Of a stretch of DNA of 64,000 bases, positions 55,084 through 63,175 are shown piece after piece; position 1 is the stretch's first letter, and each line of letters starts with the position of its first letter. The position numbers were made by a program, and so were the translations under genes. Source of the DNA: Microbacterium ureisolvens (GTDB lineage Bacteria > Actinomycetota > Actinomycetes > Actinomycetales > Microbacteriaceae); the NCBI RefSeq assembly GCF_019511645.1, contig NZ_JAEUAX010000004.1, positions 186,001 through 250,000 of the forward strand, written 5' to 3'. The notes below the pieces were generated by a model that was given only the letters and a program-made list of their open reading frames with translations, did not search any database and was not told the origin of the DNA.

Positions 55084-55743
55084 GTGACGGCTCATTCCAT
55101 GGAGGACGACGCACGCTCGACAGCGACGGACGTCCGGAGTGTGCGCGGACCGCAACCCGCGGTGGCGGTCTTGCTCGGCGGGGTCTTGGCTTTCGTTTTC
55201 GGGCCCTGGGCGCTCGGCCTCGTACGCGAGACGCTGCACTTCAACTGTTCGTGGGGTATCGGTGGGGAGTGGGGGCCGGAGGGCAGCTGGTTGTGCGCCG
55301 ACGGCATCGGCTACCTGGGAGTGGCCGTGGGGCTCGGCGGGATGTCGGCTCTGCTGCTGGTGGTTGGGCTGCTGGTGTCGGTTGGGAGGCCGTCGCGCGG
55401 TCGCGCGGTCGCGTTTGTAGTGTTGGCCGCGGTCTCGATCGGGTGGATCGGATGTTGGACGTACTACGCGGCGACCTTCTACTCCACGCCCCGTCCCGCC
55501 GGCGAGACCGGATGGGGCTTGTGGGTCGCGGCCGTGCTGCCCAGCATCATCCTGTGCACGATCGGCCTCATTGTCGGGGCCGTCGGCGCTCTAACGTTGC
55601 GCCGATGGTCAGCGGTCGCACTGTGGTGCGGAATCGGCCTGGCGATCGTCGGGACGGCGCTCCAGCCAGGCATCGGCGTGGCGACCTTCGTCTCCTCCGG
55701 CATGCTGGCAGCGGCTGCAGGCGGGCGGGAATCCGTACGCTGA
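55084..55743 (+). CDS. Hypothetical multi-span membrane protein
   Basis: 219 residues from GTG 55084 (ATG 55099 is possible). Five hydrophobic segments; a loop with two Cys (FNCSWGIGG...WLCADGIGYLG) between the first two may be disulfide-bonded outside. Not recognised. Confidence 0.6.
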   Translation: MTAHSMEDDARSTATDVRSVRGPQPAVAVLLGGVLAFVFGPWALGLVRETLHFNCSWGIGGEWGPEGSWLCADGIGYLGVAVGLGGMSALLLVVGLLVSVGRPSRGRAVAFVVLAAVSIGWIGCWTYYAATFYSTPRPAGETGWGLWVAAVLPSIILCTIGLIVGAVGALTLRRWSAVALWCGIGLAIVGTALQPGIGVATFVSSGMLAAAAGGRESVR

Positions 55744-55794
55744 GCGACCGCTCATTGGACATCGCGTGGTGCCTCGTCGTCGTAGCCTGAGCAC

Positions 55795-56265
55795 GTGAAG
55801 TCGTCGACGATGAGGCTGTACTGGAAGGTCATTGGGTATGGCTCCATTACCGGAGTCGTGATCGCGGTGGCGATCATGGCTGTCTACTACGACACCTTCG
55901 CTATCTGGAGCACCGGCGACCGCCTCGCGGTATTGCGCTGGGGAAGCATCTTGGGCCTTATCTCGGCCATCTTCGTCGCGATTGGGACCGTTGCCACAGC
56001 GCGCAAGTTAGACACGACCGGAGGGCGAATCTCCTTCGCGCTGCTCAGCTTCCTCGCTCCCATCATCGGCTGGGCACTTGTTGGAATCGGGACTGGACTG
56101 ACGGCGACATGGCACTTCTTCTGGGGCTACCCGCTGATCGGATTTGTGGCGGGCGTTGTGTCCGGTCTGATCTCCGTCCTAGCCACATTCTTCATGCCGC
56201 ACACATCTGCTGGCGCAGGTGCTGTAAACGCGCCTGACGATACGTCCGACCTGTTCAAGATCTGA
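55795..56265 (+). CDS. Hypothetical four-helix membrane protein
   Basis: 156 residues from GTG 55795. Segments at YGSITGVVIAVAIMAVYY, LGLISAIFVAIGTVATA, FALLSFLAPIIGWALVGIG and GFVAGVVSGLISVLATFF. No family recognised; codon use is less GC-biased than in the core genes. Confidence 0.6.
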   Translation: MKSSTMRLYWKVIGYGSITGVVIAVAIMAVYYDTFAIWSTGDRLAVLRWGSILGLISAIFVAIGTVATARKLDTTGGRISFALLSFLAPIIGWALVGIGTGLTATWHFFWGYPLIGFVAGVVSGLISVLATFFMPHTSAGAGAVNAPDDTSDLFKI

Positions 56266-56345
56266 TGTCTGCACATTGGCTCTCGACCGGTCCTAGGCAG
56301 ACCCGCGCGTTGAGCCACCCGCTCACGTGCGGGAAGCGCGGTCCT

Positions 56346-56612
56346 CTACGCGGCGAGTTGGACTGCGCCGAGGACGGCGCCGGCAACCATGATCATCCCG
56401 AGCACGACGAATGCGACGCCAGCGGTGCCGACCCAGAACGGTGAAGAAGGCCGCGAGACCCCCTTGCTCGACCGACGATTCACCGCCTCGAGGTTCCGAA
56501 CCGTGGCTCGGAAGAGGCCTCGGCGATAGATCACGATAGGAATGCCGACCGCGACCGCAAGCACACCCAAGATCAGATTCGGCAGAATCGTCCCCGGATC
56601 GATTGTCGGCAC
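56346..56612 (-). CDS. Hypothetical two-helix membrane protein
   Basis: 88 residues from GTG 56612. Hydrophobic segments LILGVLAVAVGIPIVIY and VAFVVLGMIMVAGAVLGAV flank a basic cytoplasmic loop. Not recognised. Confidence 0.5.
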   Translation of the reverse strand: MPTIDPGTILPNLILGVLAVAVGIPIVIYRRGLFRATVRNLEAVNRRSSKGVSRPSSPFWVGTAGVAFVVLGMIMVAGAVLGAVQLAA

Positions 56613-56744
56613 AGTCCATTCTCGCCAAAGGCTCGGCCGCCCGCTCCCTCGCCGATCGTCCTCGGCACGTGCGGGGCGCCGGTTCTAGTTCCGCTGCTCG
56701 CCTCCGGCTTCGCGCTTAGCGCCCGGCCTCGGGCTGGCCCTTGT

Positions 56745-57020
56745 TCAGGCCACAAGTCTGGCCACAGCACTGATCGCGACGACCGCGCCACCCGCCGACA
56801 GAACGACGCCTCCTACGCGGCACAACCAGAAATAGTATCGCCGCGGCACTGCTAGTAACCGCGAGTGTCGGGTAAGGCTCTCGTTTCGCATCCACATGAT
56901 GTCCGCGATCGAAGACGCCTTCAAGGCCAACAAGCTCCCGAACGACACTGTCGCGACGCCGACCACGATCAATAGCGAGGGCACACTCGGCACAGCTCGA
57001 CGATATCGGGTTGACCGCAC
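56745..57020 (-). CDS. Hypothetical two-helix membrane protein
   Basis: 91 residues from GTG 57020; later GTGs are possible. Segments LLIVVGVATVSFGSLLAL and VGGVVLSAGGAVVAISAVA. It is similar in layout to the 56346 protein but without clear identity. Not recognised. Confidence 0.45.
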   Translation of the reverse strand: MRSTRYRRAVPSVPSLLIVVGVATVSFGSLLALKASSIADIMWMRNESLTRHSRLLAVPRRYYFWLCRVGGVVLSAGGAVVAISAVARLVA

Positions 57021-57073
57021 CGAAGCGGACCGGCTTGTGGCCGCTTCGACGACGCGTGTGTGACGATGATTCG

Positions 57074-57640
57074 GTGACCGACGAATTTGCCGATGCGGGA
57101 GGCGAAGAGGTCATCTGGGCGGGGGCGCCCGACCCGCGAAAACTGCTCACCGTCGCGGATGCATGGCTCCTGCCGCTCGGTGTGCTCATCCCGGTAGGCG
57201 GGATCGCGATCTCTCTGCAAGCTCCGACAGCTCCGCGTATCGGCAGCGTCATCATTTGGACATCCGTCGGGCTATTCCTCCTGGCCGGTCGGTTCATCGT
57301 CAAGTCGCAGCGCAAACGTCGAACCCGCTACGTCCTCACCGACCGACGAGCGCTCATCCTCCGATCGGGCAAAACCTTCGCCTTCGAAATCACCCCGGCT
57401 GTCCCGCACATCGAAGTCCAACGGACCGAACGTCACATCACGCTGAAGTTCACCAACGACGACCCCGGCTCGTACGGCGTCGCCGGCAGCGAGCTCGCCG
57501 CCGACACCGGGCTGGACTTCCTGGTCCACCCGGGACGGAGTGCGCGCTTCGCCTTCTTTGACGTGCCACGAACTGCCCAACTGGATGACGTGCTGGACGC
57601 CTTCGTCCGCACAGGGCGCGTCGTCGAAGGGATTGCTTAG
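57074..57640 (+). CDS. Membrane protein with PH-like C-terminal part
   Basis: 188 residues from GTG 57074. It starts with EEVIWAGAPDPRKLLT, a pattern common before bacterial PH-type domains, then two hydrophobic segments and TRYVLTDRRALILRSGK followed by a beta-rich domain. Such proteins are membrane-anchored and of unknown role. Assignment is moderate. Confidence 0.55.
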   Translation: MTDEFADAGGEEVIWAGAPDPRKLLTVADAWLLPLGVLIPVGGIAISLQAPTAPRIGSVIIWTSVGLFLLAGRFIVKSQRKRRTRYVLTDRRALILRSGKTFAFEITPAVPHIEVQRTERHITLKFTNDDPGSYGVAGSELAADTGLDFLVHPGRSARFAFFDVPRTAQLDDVLDAFVRTGRVVEGIA

Positions 57641-57751
57641 GCTCACGACTCAGCGCTGCCTCACCCAACGCCCGCGGATGGACCGGCAATCGCGCCCTCC
57701 GAACTCGCCAATCGCTAGACGGTCGGCATCCCGATGATGGATGCTTGCGAC

Positions 57752-57925
57752 GTGACCGATCGCGATCGTTCCCTAGCTTGGCGGGTAGCCGCGGTGATCG
57801 GCGGCACGCTCGTGAAGGCTCTCGGCTTCTTCCTCTCGGTAGCTAAACCGCCCGAGCAGATGAACGCACAGACGATGCTTCCGCCTGAGCCCTTTGCGCC
57901 TCGTAGGGAGGAATATCGGCCCTAA
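57752..57925 (+). CDS. Small single-span membrane protein
   Basis: 57 residues from GTG 57752 (ATG 57734 gives 63). One membrane segment (VAAVIGGTLVKALGFFLSVA) and a proline-rich tail. No family recognised; its stop lies in a hairpin. Confidence 0.4.
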   Translation: MTDRDRSLAWRVAAVIGGTLVKALGFFLSVAKPPEQMNAQTMLPPEPFAPRREEYRP

Positions 57926-57966
57926 GCCGGACGGGTGAACGCGTTGCGCGTTGGGCTACCGGCTTA
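57923..57966 (+). terminator. Nested hairpin after 57925
   Basis: TAAGCCGG pairs with CCGGCTTA; within the loop AACGCG-TTG-CGCGTT forms a second stem. No T-run. Confidence 0.45.
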
Positions 57967-58084
57967 AGCGCAGCGATCGAGCGACCACAACCCGCTGGCG
58001 ACAGACTTGGCCCTGGCGCCCGAGGATGTTGGTCACCAATGAAGCGCCCGGAATGTGTGCAGCAGCTGGATTGCTTCAACAGGT

Positions 58085-58465
58085 GTGAACAACGACGTCG
58101 CCACGGCCCTGCACCGAAGTCAGCTCATCGACTTGACGACGACGGGTCGCCGTAGCGGGCTACCTCGCCGCATCGAGATCTTCCTGCACGATGAGGACGG
58201 CGTGCTGTTTATCACCGGGATGCCGCGTCGAGACCGCACCAGGGACTGGATCCACAACATCACCGCAGACCCCAACGTCATCGTGCATTTGAAGAAGGGC
58301 ATCCAGGCCGACGTTCCTGCCACGGCGCGGGTCATCACCGACCCCGAGGAAGCTCGGCCGTTCATCGAGGCCGCCGCACGCCGGTGGCGTCGTGACGATG
58401 TCGACGACATGATCGCGCACAGTCCGCTCATCGTGCTCACTCCCGCTACCGCGCCCGCCGCCTGA
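58085..58465 (+). CDS. F420/deazaflavin-type nitroreductase family protein
   Basis: 126 residues from GTG 58085. LIDLTTTGRRSGLPRRIEIF is the family start that binds the cofactor phosphate; GVLFITGMPRRDRTRDWIHN and ADPNVIVHLKKG follow. Related proteins use F420H2, flavin or have no known cofactor; which applies here is not shown. Soluble. Confidence 0.75.
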   Translation: MNNDVATALHRSQLIDLTTTGRRSGLPRRIEIFLHDEDGVLFITGMPRRDRTRDWIHNITADPNVIVHLKKGIQADVPATARVITDPEEARPFIEAAARRWRRDDVDDMIAHSPLIVLTPATAPAA

Positions 58466-58600
58466 CCCCAATCGAACGCCGTCTGGCCGGCACGCCTCGC
58501 ACCTCATGCGCGAACCGACGGGCGTTCGCGCATCCGGGCGCCAGCCCACCTCGTCAGCGCAACTCTGTCGCCGCCGGGGCTCCCGTCTAGCATCGAAGCG

Positions 58601-59509
58601 ATGCCGGACACCGAACCCCCGCCGACGCCGCCCACCCCGAGCCCCGCGATCTCTTCGGACGCCGCGCCGCTCACCGGCGGCCAGCATCACCCCTCGGGAC
58701 GCGGCAAGGGCGCCCCAAGTCAGGCCGTGTTCACGGCAGCCGTGGGCGCGACCGCGTTCCTCGCGGGGTCCTTCCTGTACTTCGCACTCCTCGCCGGTCC
58801 CGGCACCATGAGCCTGGAGGGCATCACCGCGCTAATCACGAGCCCGCAGCTGCTGGTCTGGACGCTCGCCGTGGTGACCGTCGGCCTCATCGGCCGGCGC
58901 CTCGGCCCACGCGCGGTCGCGGTCTGGGCGCTTGCTCTCGCTCCGGCGTCCACCTTCGCGGGCATCCTGATCGCGTATCCGCGGACGCTGGACCAACCGC
59001 AGGCCCTGGTGTCGCCGATCTTCCTCATCCCCTTCGTGTGGCAGGCCTCTGGCCTGTTCGGCGCCGCGGTGGCGGGAGTCCTCGCCGGAGTCGCGCTGCG
59101 ACTGCGTTCCGCCGACCGGTTCTCCGCCCGCGCCGTCGCGAGTGGCGTAGCGGTCGTGCTGCTCGTGGTGGGCGGCGTCGCCGCCCTTGCTCTGCCTGCG
59201 CACTGGGCGAGCGTGTACTTCCGCATCTGGAGCGATCCGGTCCTGGCCACTCCGGAGCAGGGCGACCGCTACGTCGCGATCGCAACCACGGCCGTAGGCT
59301 GCCTGCTGATCGCTGTAGTGGCCGCGATCTTCGCACGTCGACGGGCAGTGATCTGGCTCACCACTATCGCCTTCACGCTCGCGCTACTAGCCGCCCTCGT
59401 CTTCCAAGTCCCGGAGGGCCGGTTCGCACCGCAGCCCGCTCCCGCCGACGGCGGCAGGCCCCACCATCCCGTGTGCTACGGAACATCCGGAGACTGTCCC
59501 GGCGGCTGA
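58601..59509 (+). CDS. Hypothetical multi-span membrane protein
   Basis: 302 residues. A polar proline-rich start of about 45 residues, then seven to eight hydrophobic segments and a C-terminal tail with two Cys (HPVCYGTSGDCPGG) likely outside or disulfide-linked. No family recognised. High GC like the core. Confidence 0.6.
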   Translation: MPDTEPPPTPPTPSPAISSDAAPLTGGQHHPSGRGKGAPSQAVFTAAVGATAFLAGSFLYFALLAGPGTMSLEGITALITSPQLLVWTLAVVTVGLIGRRLGPRAVAVWALALAPASTFAGILIAYPRTLDQPQALVSPIFLIPFVWQASGLFGAAVAGVLAGVALRLRSADRFSARAVASGVAVVLLVVGGVAALALPAHWASVYFRIWSDPVLATPEQGDRYVAIATTAVGCLLIAVVAAIFARRRAVIWLTTIAFTLALLAALVFQVPEGRFAPQPAPADGGRPHHPVCYGTSGDCPGG

Positions 59510-59697
59510 GCAGCCGGGACCGCGTCGCCCGGCCGACGTTGAACGCCGAGATCAGTCGCACCCTCGAGTCTCCGCACGGTCAAGGACCGACAACCGTGCA
59601 CGCGCACAACACAGAGAGCCCTGCGCCGCATTGCGTGAGCTCGAGTTGGGTTATGCCGGATGCGTGGAGGAAGCGCTGCTGCAGCTATGGTCGTGCC

Positions 59698-60375
59698 GTG
59701 CGCGCTCGCCTCACCCCGTGTCTCCTGCTCACCTCCGCCGTGCTGCTCAGCGGGTGCGCGTCCCCCGCTGCGCCGACCACGGCGCCGTCGGGCACACCCG
59801 ATACCGCCACGCCCGCAGCCACGACCCCCGCACCGACCCCGACTCCCCAGGACGAGCTCATCGTCGGCATCGACGGCGTCACCTACGAGCACGACGGTGT
59901 CGCCGACGAGTTCCTGTTCGAGGGCGCAGGTGAGGCGGAAGATCTCCTCGTCGCCATCGAGGAGCTCACGGGGCGGCCGCGCACGGGCGAGGACATCGAA
60001 GGACCTTACGGCGGCTACTGGGGAACCAGCTACACCTGGGACGGCGTCAAAGTCATCGTGGCCGGCGAGCACGCGGATAGGGTGAACGTCGCCGTCACCG
60101 CGCCGGCCATTGGCGGGGTCCCCATCGTCACCGAGGACGGCGAGCTGTCGGTCGGATCCTCCCGCGAGGATGCCGTCGCCGCCGGCGCGCGAGACGGATG
60201 GGACGCGGATAGTGACGGCATTGCGGATTGGTTGGAGGTCGGCGAGCTCGAGGTGCCCGGTACGAACTCCCTCGTGAACCCCGGCGGGGTCGGCATCATG
60301 TTCGTACTGCTTGGGCTCACTGGCGACACCATCACCGAGATTCAGTCTCCCGGCAATGACTTCAGCGACATGTGA
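59698..60375 (+). CDS. Putative lipoprotein
   Basis: 225 residues from GTG 59698. The signal peptide RLTPCLLLTSAVLLSGC has the lipobox LSGC, then a Thr/Pro/Ala-rich linker and a soluble domain with DADSDGIADWLEVGE, an EF-hand-like DxDxDGIxD loop that could bind calcium. Exported and anchored on the outer face of the membrane. Function unknown. Confidence 0.75.
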   Translation: MRARLTPCLLLTSAVLLSGCASPAAPTTAPSGTPDTATPAATTPAPTPTPQDELIVGIDGVTYEHDGVADEFLFEGAGEAEDLLVAIEELTGRPRTGEDIEGPYGGYWGTSYTWDGVKVIVAGEHADRVNVAVTAPAIGGVPIVTEDGELSVGSSREDAVAAGARDGWDADSDGIADWLEVGELEVPGTNSLVNPGGVGIMFVLLGLTGDTITEIQSPGNDFSDM

Positions 60376-60452
60376 TGCGGCCGGCAGAGACTGGCTTGCG
60401 CACTGTCAGCGACCCACTTGCGGTCGTGGGCTCACCGAGGTCGAGCTGTGAG

Positions 60453-60971
60453 TTAGTTGGCCGTCGGCGGGATGAGCTGCCACAGAATGACGCTCGCAAC
60501 ATGCTGCGTCGACTCGCGGGCGTCCACCCGCAGGTGCACGTCGCCCCACGGCTCAAAGGACTCGCGACGACCGCTCACGTCATCCCAGCTCGGCTCGAGA
60601 ACGTTCTGAAGGTTTCGGCGTCGACCTTCCAGCCGACGACGATGCTCCACCTGGTCATCCAGGGCGAGGAGAACGAACTTCAGCGGGACCCTCGCTGTCG
60701 CGGACGCGCGACGCCAAGTATCGCGCGCGGGCTCGCTGTCGTTCACCGCATCGACCACGACGATGCGCCCCAGGGCCAGATTCTGCTCGGTCGCGGCGCG
60801 CACCGCTTCGTACGCGGCGACACCAGTAGTCCACGAACGCGGGAGTCCGGCACCAAGGAGCGCATCCTCGACGGTGTCGATCGAAAGGTGGACGGCTTTA
60901 GCCCTGCGAGCAACCTCCGCGGCGACGGCAGTCTTGCCCGTCCCAGGCAGTCCAGAGATCACAACAAGCAT
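60453..60971 (-). CDS. AAA/P-loop kinase-like protein
   Basis: 172 residues from ATG 60971. MLVVISGLPGTGKTAVAAEV is Walker A; IDTVEDALLGAGL and RIVVVDAVNDSE fit the Asp and the catalytic region of small-molecule kinases related to chloramphenicol phosphotransferase and gluconate kinase. The lid is RRRLEGRRR. Substrate unknown. Confidence 0.75.
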   Translation of the reverse strand: MLVVISGLPGTGKTAVAAEVARRAKAVHLSIDTVEDALLGAGLPRSWTTGVAAYEAVRAATEQNLALGRIVVVDAVNDSEPARDTWRRASATARVPLKFVLLALDDQVEHRRRLEGRRRNLQNVLEPSWDDVSGRRESFEPWGDVHLRVDARESTQHVASVILWQLIPPTAN

Positions 60972-61106
60972 GAGCCCATTGTCCGACTTGGGACACACGA
61001 GTGAACGGCTCGAGAACGGGTTCACGAACACGACGTGGACGACCGGCGGTCAAGGACCCGCTATCGCTCGCTGTGTCGTGGAGACCTCAGGCTCTTTGGG
61101 CGGTTG

Positions 61107-61865
61107 TCAGTCTGACGTCGTCGCGGGAGGGCGGTTTTGACCGATGAACGGCTGCATCGCTTCGACGTACTCTTCGCGACGACCCGACTCGATGACGGTG
61201 GCGCCGTAGCCGATGGCGATGCTGGCCAGGGGCCACCAGAACTCCTTGGCGTTCCGGGCTGCTTCGCCGCCGGGGTCGCGGGAGCCGTCCTGAATCGTGA
61301 GATACACCCACTGCACGCCGTCCGTGGCGGTGGCCGACCAAAGCCAGCAATCCTCGTCACCGTTGCAGTCGCTGGTGTGCTCGTCGAGGACGAAACCGTC
61401 CAGCCCAACTTCGATTGCCGCGTCGCTCGCGGCACCCAGCGCGGCGTGCCATGTCCGGGGATCGGGTGCTGACTCCGACTGCAGTTCGCAGCAGTTGACG
61501 GTCGTCAGCATGGATTGCCCGCCGTAGCCATTGCCGCTCTGCGCATGCCAGCGCGTGTCGTCGAACCATTCGGCCTCCGGCTGAAGTGGTGTCAGCGTCA
61601 GCCCGGACTCGCTCTCGATGGCCCGGCTGATCCCTGCGATGATTTCGCGTGCGCGATCGGGGAGCTCAGCTTGGTCGGGGTACTCAAGCAGTGGTTCGCC
61701 ATCAACGCCAGCATGAGCGGGGAAGTCCGACCAGTCTGTTGTGACGACCTCGCCTGACGGGCTTGTCGCCGACGTCACTGGGGCGGGCTTCTCGCCGAGC
61801 ACCGCGCAGCCAGCGAGGAAGGCGCTGGCGAGGACTAACACGCAAGCGAGGGCGACAGATCGCAT
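61107..61865 (-). CDS. Putative lipoprotein
   Basis: 252 residues from ATG 61865. The signal peptide ALACVLVLASAFLAGC ends in the lipobox LAGC. The mature protein is soluble with several Cys (VNCCELQSE, SDCNGDEDCWLW), probably disulfide-bonded outside. Its C-terminus reads FWWPLASIAIGYGATVIESG. Unrecognised, though similar lipoproteins occur in actinobacteria. Confidence 0.7.
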   Translation of the reverse strand: MRSVALACVLVLASAFLAGCAVLGEKPAPVTSATSPSGEVVTTDWSDFPAHAGVDGEPLLEYPDQAELPDRAREIIAGISRAIESESGLTLTPLQPEAEWFDDTRWHAQSGNGYGGQSMLTTVNCCELQSESAPDPRTWHAALGAASDAAIEVGLDGFVLDEHTSDCNGDEDCWLWSATATDGVQWVYLTIQDGSRDPGGEAARNAKEFWWPLASIAIGYGATVIESGRREEYVEAMQPFIGQNRPPATTSD

Positions 61866-62280
61866 TCTCGGAGTCTCGCATGTCCGACCAGGAATGCGCG
61901 GGTGGCGTCGTAGCCGCCCGGTTGAAGCTCTTCATCCGACTAGGAAGCCGGTGCGCGGTCGATCTCCGAAAGGAACGCGCGGATCTCCGGAGCGGACCGG
62001 CTCGTCCGTGAGCGCTACTGCGCCCGATCCTCCTACCCAGAACCCGCAGCCCGGATTCGGGCCGCTCACCCAGACGTGGTGAATGGAGGTACCGCCTCCG
62101 ACGACGTCAAACTCTTCGCAGTCGACGACGAATCGGGACTGCTTCGGTCACAAACCAATGGTCTCAGGGAGAAGACCCGACCGATAAGGGACCCAACTTG
62201 GGTGCGCCTCTGCTCTTGCGGTGTCACTGTCGGCGGCATGAACGCAACAGCGCAACGGATCGGGTCGGGTCGGAAGTCCC
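61866..62280. other. Gene-free stretch
   Basis: About 415 bases. Several short frames exist on both strands, none with a ribosome site and family pattern. A 24-residue frame starting near 62009 (MSATAPDPPTQNPQPGFGPL) may be the 5' end of a lost gene. I see no other signal. Confidence 0.4.
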
Positions 62281-62685
62281 CTAGGCCGCCACGTACTCCT
62301 GCCGGATCGCGCCCCGCGTGGCGATCTCGATGAACCCAAAGTCGTGGTCGGAGTTCAGAATGACAGCGTCGTTGACGACCGCGTACGCCGCAATGAGGCA
62401 ATCGAACGCCGCTGCCGCGCGCATGAGCCCGGTGTCCCATAGTGCCTGCTGGACGTCCAGGGCTTGCTGCTCGTCGGGATGCTCCCACGCGGGTAAGAAC
62501 TGCTCCATGTCCGCGCGGAGTTCTTGGTACTCCTGCGGGCTCCGGGCCGAATGGCAGTACTCGAGAACTTGCGGCGGGCAGGTGATGATCAGGTGCGTGG
62601 GTGAGAGCTCCCGGAGCCTTGTCGCAATCGCTTCGCTCGTTGACGCCTTCTGCCAGATGCTGTTGTCAACGAGGTAGGTCGTCAC
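62281..62685 (-). CDS. vapC: PIN-domain toxin (VapC type)
   Basis: 134 residues. MTTYLVDNSIWQKASTSEAI has the first PIN aspartate; the other acidic residues lie in QVLEYCHSA, AAAFDCLIAAYAV and LNSDHDFGFIE. PIN toxins cleave tRNA or rRNA. It overlaps the antitoxin gene by 4 bases. Confidence 0.85.
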   Translation of the reverse strand: MTTYLVDNSIWQKASTSEAIATRLRELSPTHLIITCPPQVLEYCHSARSPQEYQELRADMEQFLPAWEHPDEQQALDVQQALWDTGLMRAAAAFDCLIAAYAVVNDAVILNSDHDFGFIEIATRGAIRQEYVAA

Positions 62686-62903
62686 TGGCCGGCAGTCGCC
62701 GTCGCTGGCGGGATCGTCGGCGCGTCGATCTGGTCGGGCTCGAACGTACGGGCGATGATCCGCTCCACGGCCGCCGGCTGGCGACGGACGGCGATGAGAG
62801 TGCGCAGGGCGAGATCCACCGTTTCGCGATTGGAGGTCGTGCCGGCGAGCTCTTTCGCTCGGCGCAACTTGTTCGGGTCGATATCGATTGAGGTGACGGT
62901 CAT
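62682..62903 (-). CDS. vapB: Antitoxin of the VapBC pair
   Basis: 73 residues from ATG 62903, with GGAGGAGGGGGAG upstream. MTVTSIDIDPNKLRRAKELA then GTTSNRETVDLALRTLIAVR is a ribbon-helix-helix antitoxin of the VapB47/AbrB-like type, with a C-terminal tail that would fill the toxin groove. The toxin follows with a 4-base overlap. Confidence 0.85.
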   Translation of the reverse strand: MTVTSIDIDPNKLRRAKELAGTTSNRETVDLALRTLIAVRRQPAAVERIIARTFEPDQIDAPTIPPATATAGQ

Positions 62904-62924
62904 GACTCCCCCTCCTCCGGTTTG

Positions 62925-62942
62925 TATAGAGCAGTATATAGA
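62925..62942. promoter_or_regulatory. Direct repeats upstream of vapB
   Basis: TATAGA occurs twice with a 6-base gap, in the AT-rich stretch 22 bases before the antitoxin start; on the minus strand TATACT within it could be a -10. A plausible autoregulation site for the RHH antitoxin. Confidence 0.45.
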
Positions 62943-63175
62943 CCGTTGGCCCGACACTGTATCGATCTCAACCACACGAGGGGTCCATCGAGCCAGATGC
63001 GCGAAAAGCTTCCTCCTACTCTCTGCACTGAGCTGCCCCGTCTCCCCCGCGGTGCGCGCGACCGCGCGGTCTTCGACGGGGAGCTCGGCCATCGCCTCGA
63101 GAACGCGCTCCTTCTGTCCGCACGCGGCGAGGATTCGCGCGACGTGCGTGATTGCCTGTCACGCCGCCGACACGG

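Noticed and set aside
57074..57640. Start at 57011, giving a longer protein overlapping the 56745 gene
   Set aside because: The extra 21 residues are pattern-free and overlap the divergent gene; GTG 57074 directly precedes the recognisable EEVIWAGAPDP stretch.
62682..63092. Long N-terminal extension of the antitoxin
   Set aside because: The ATG at 62903 has a very strong ribosome site and starts at the RHH domain; the extension runs through the AT-rich promoter.
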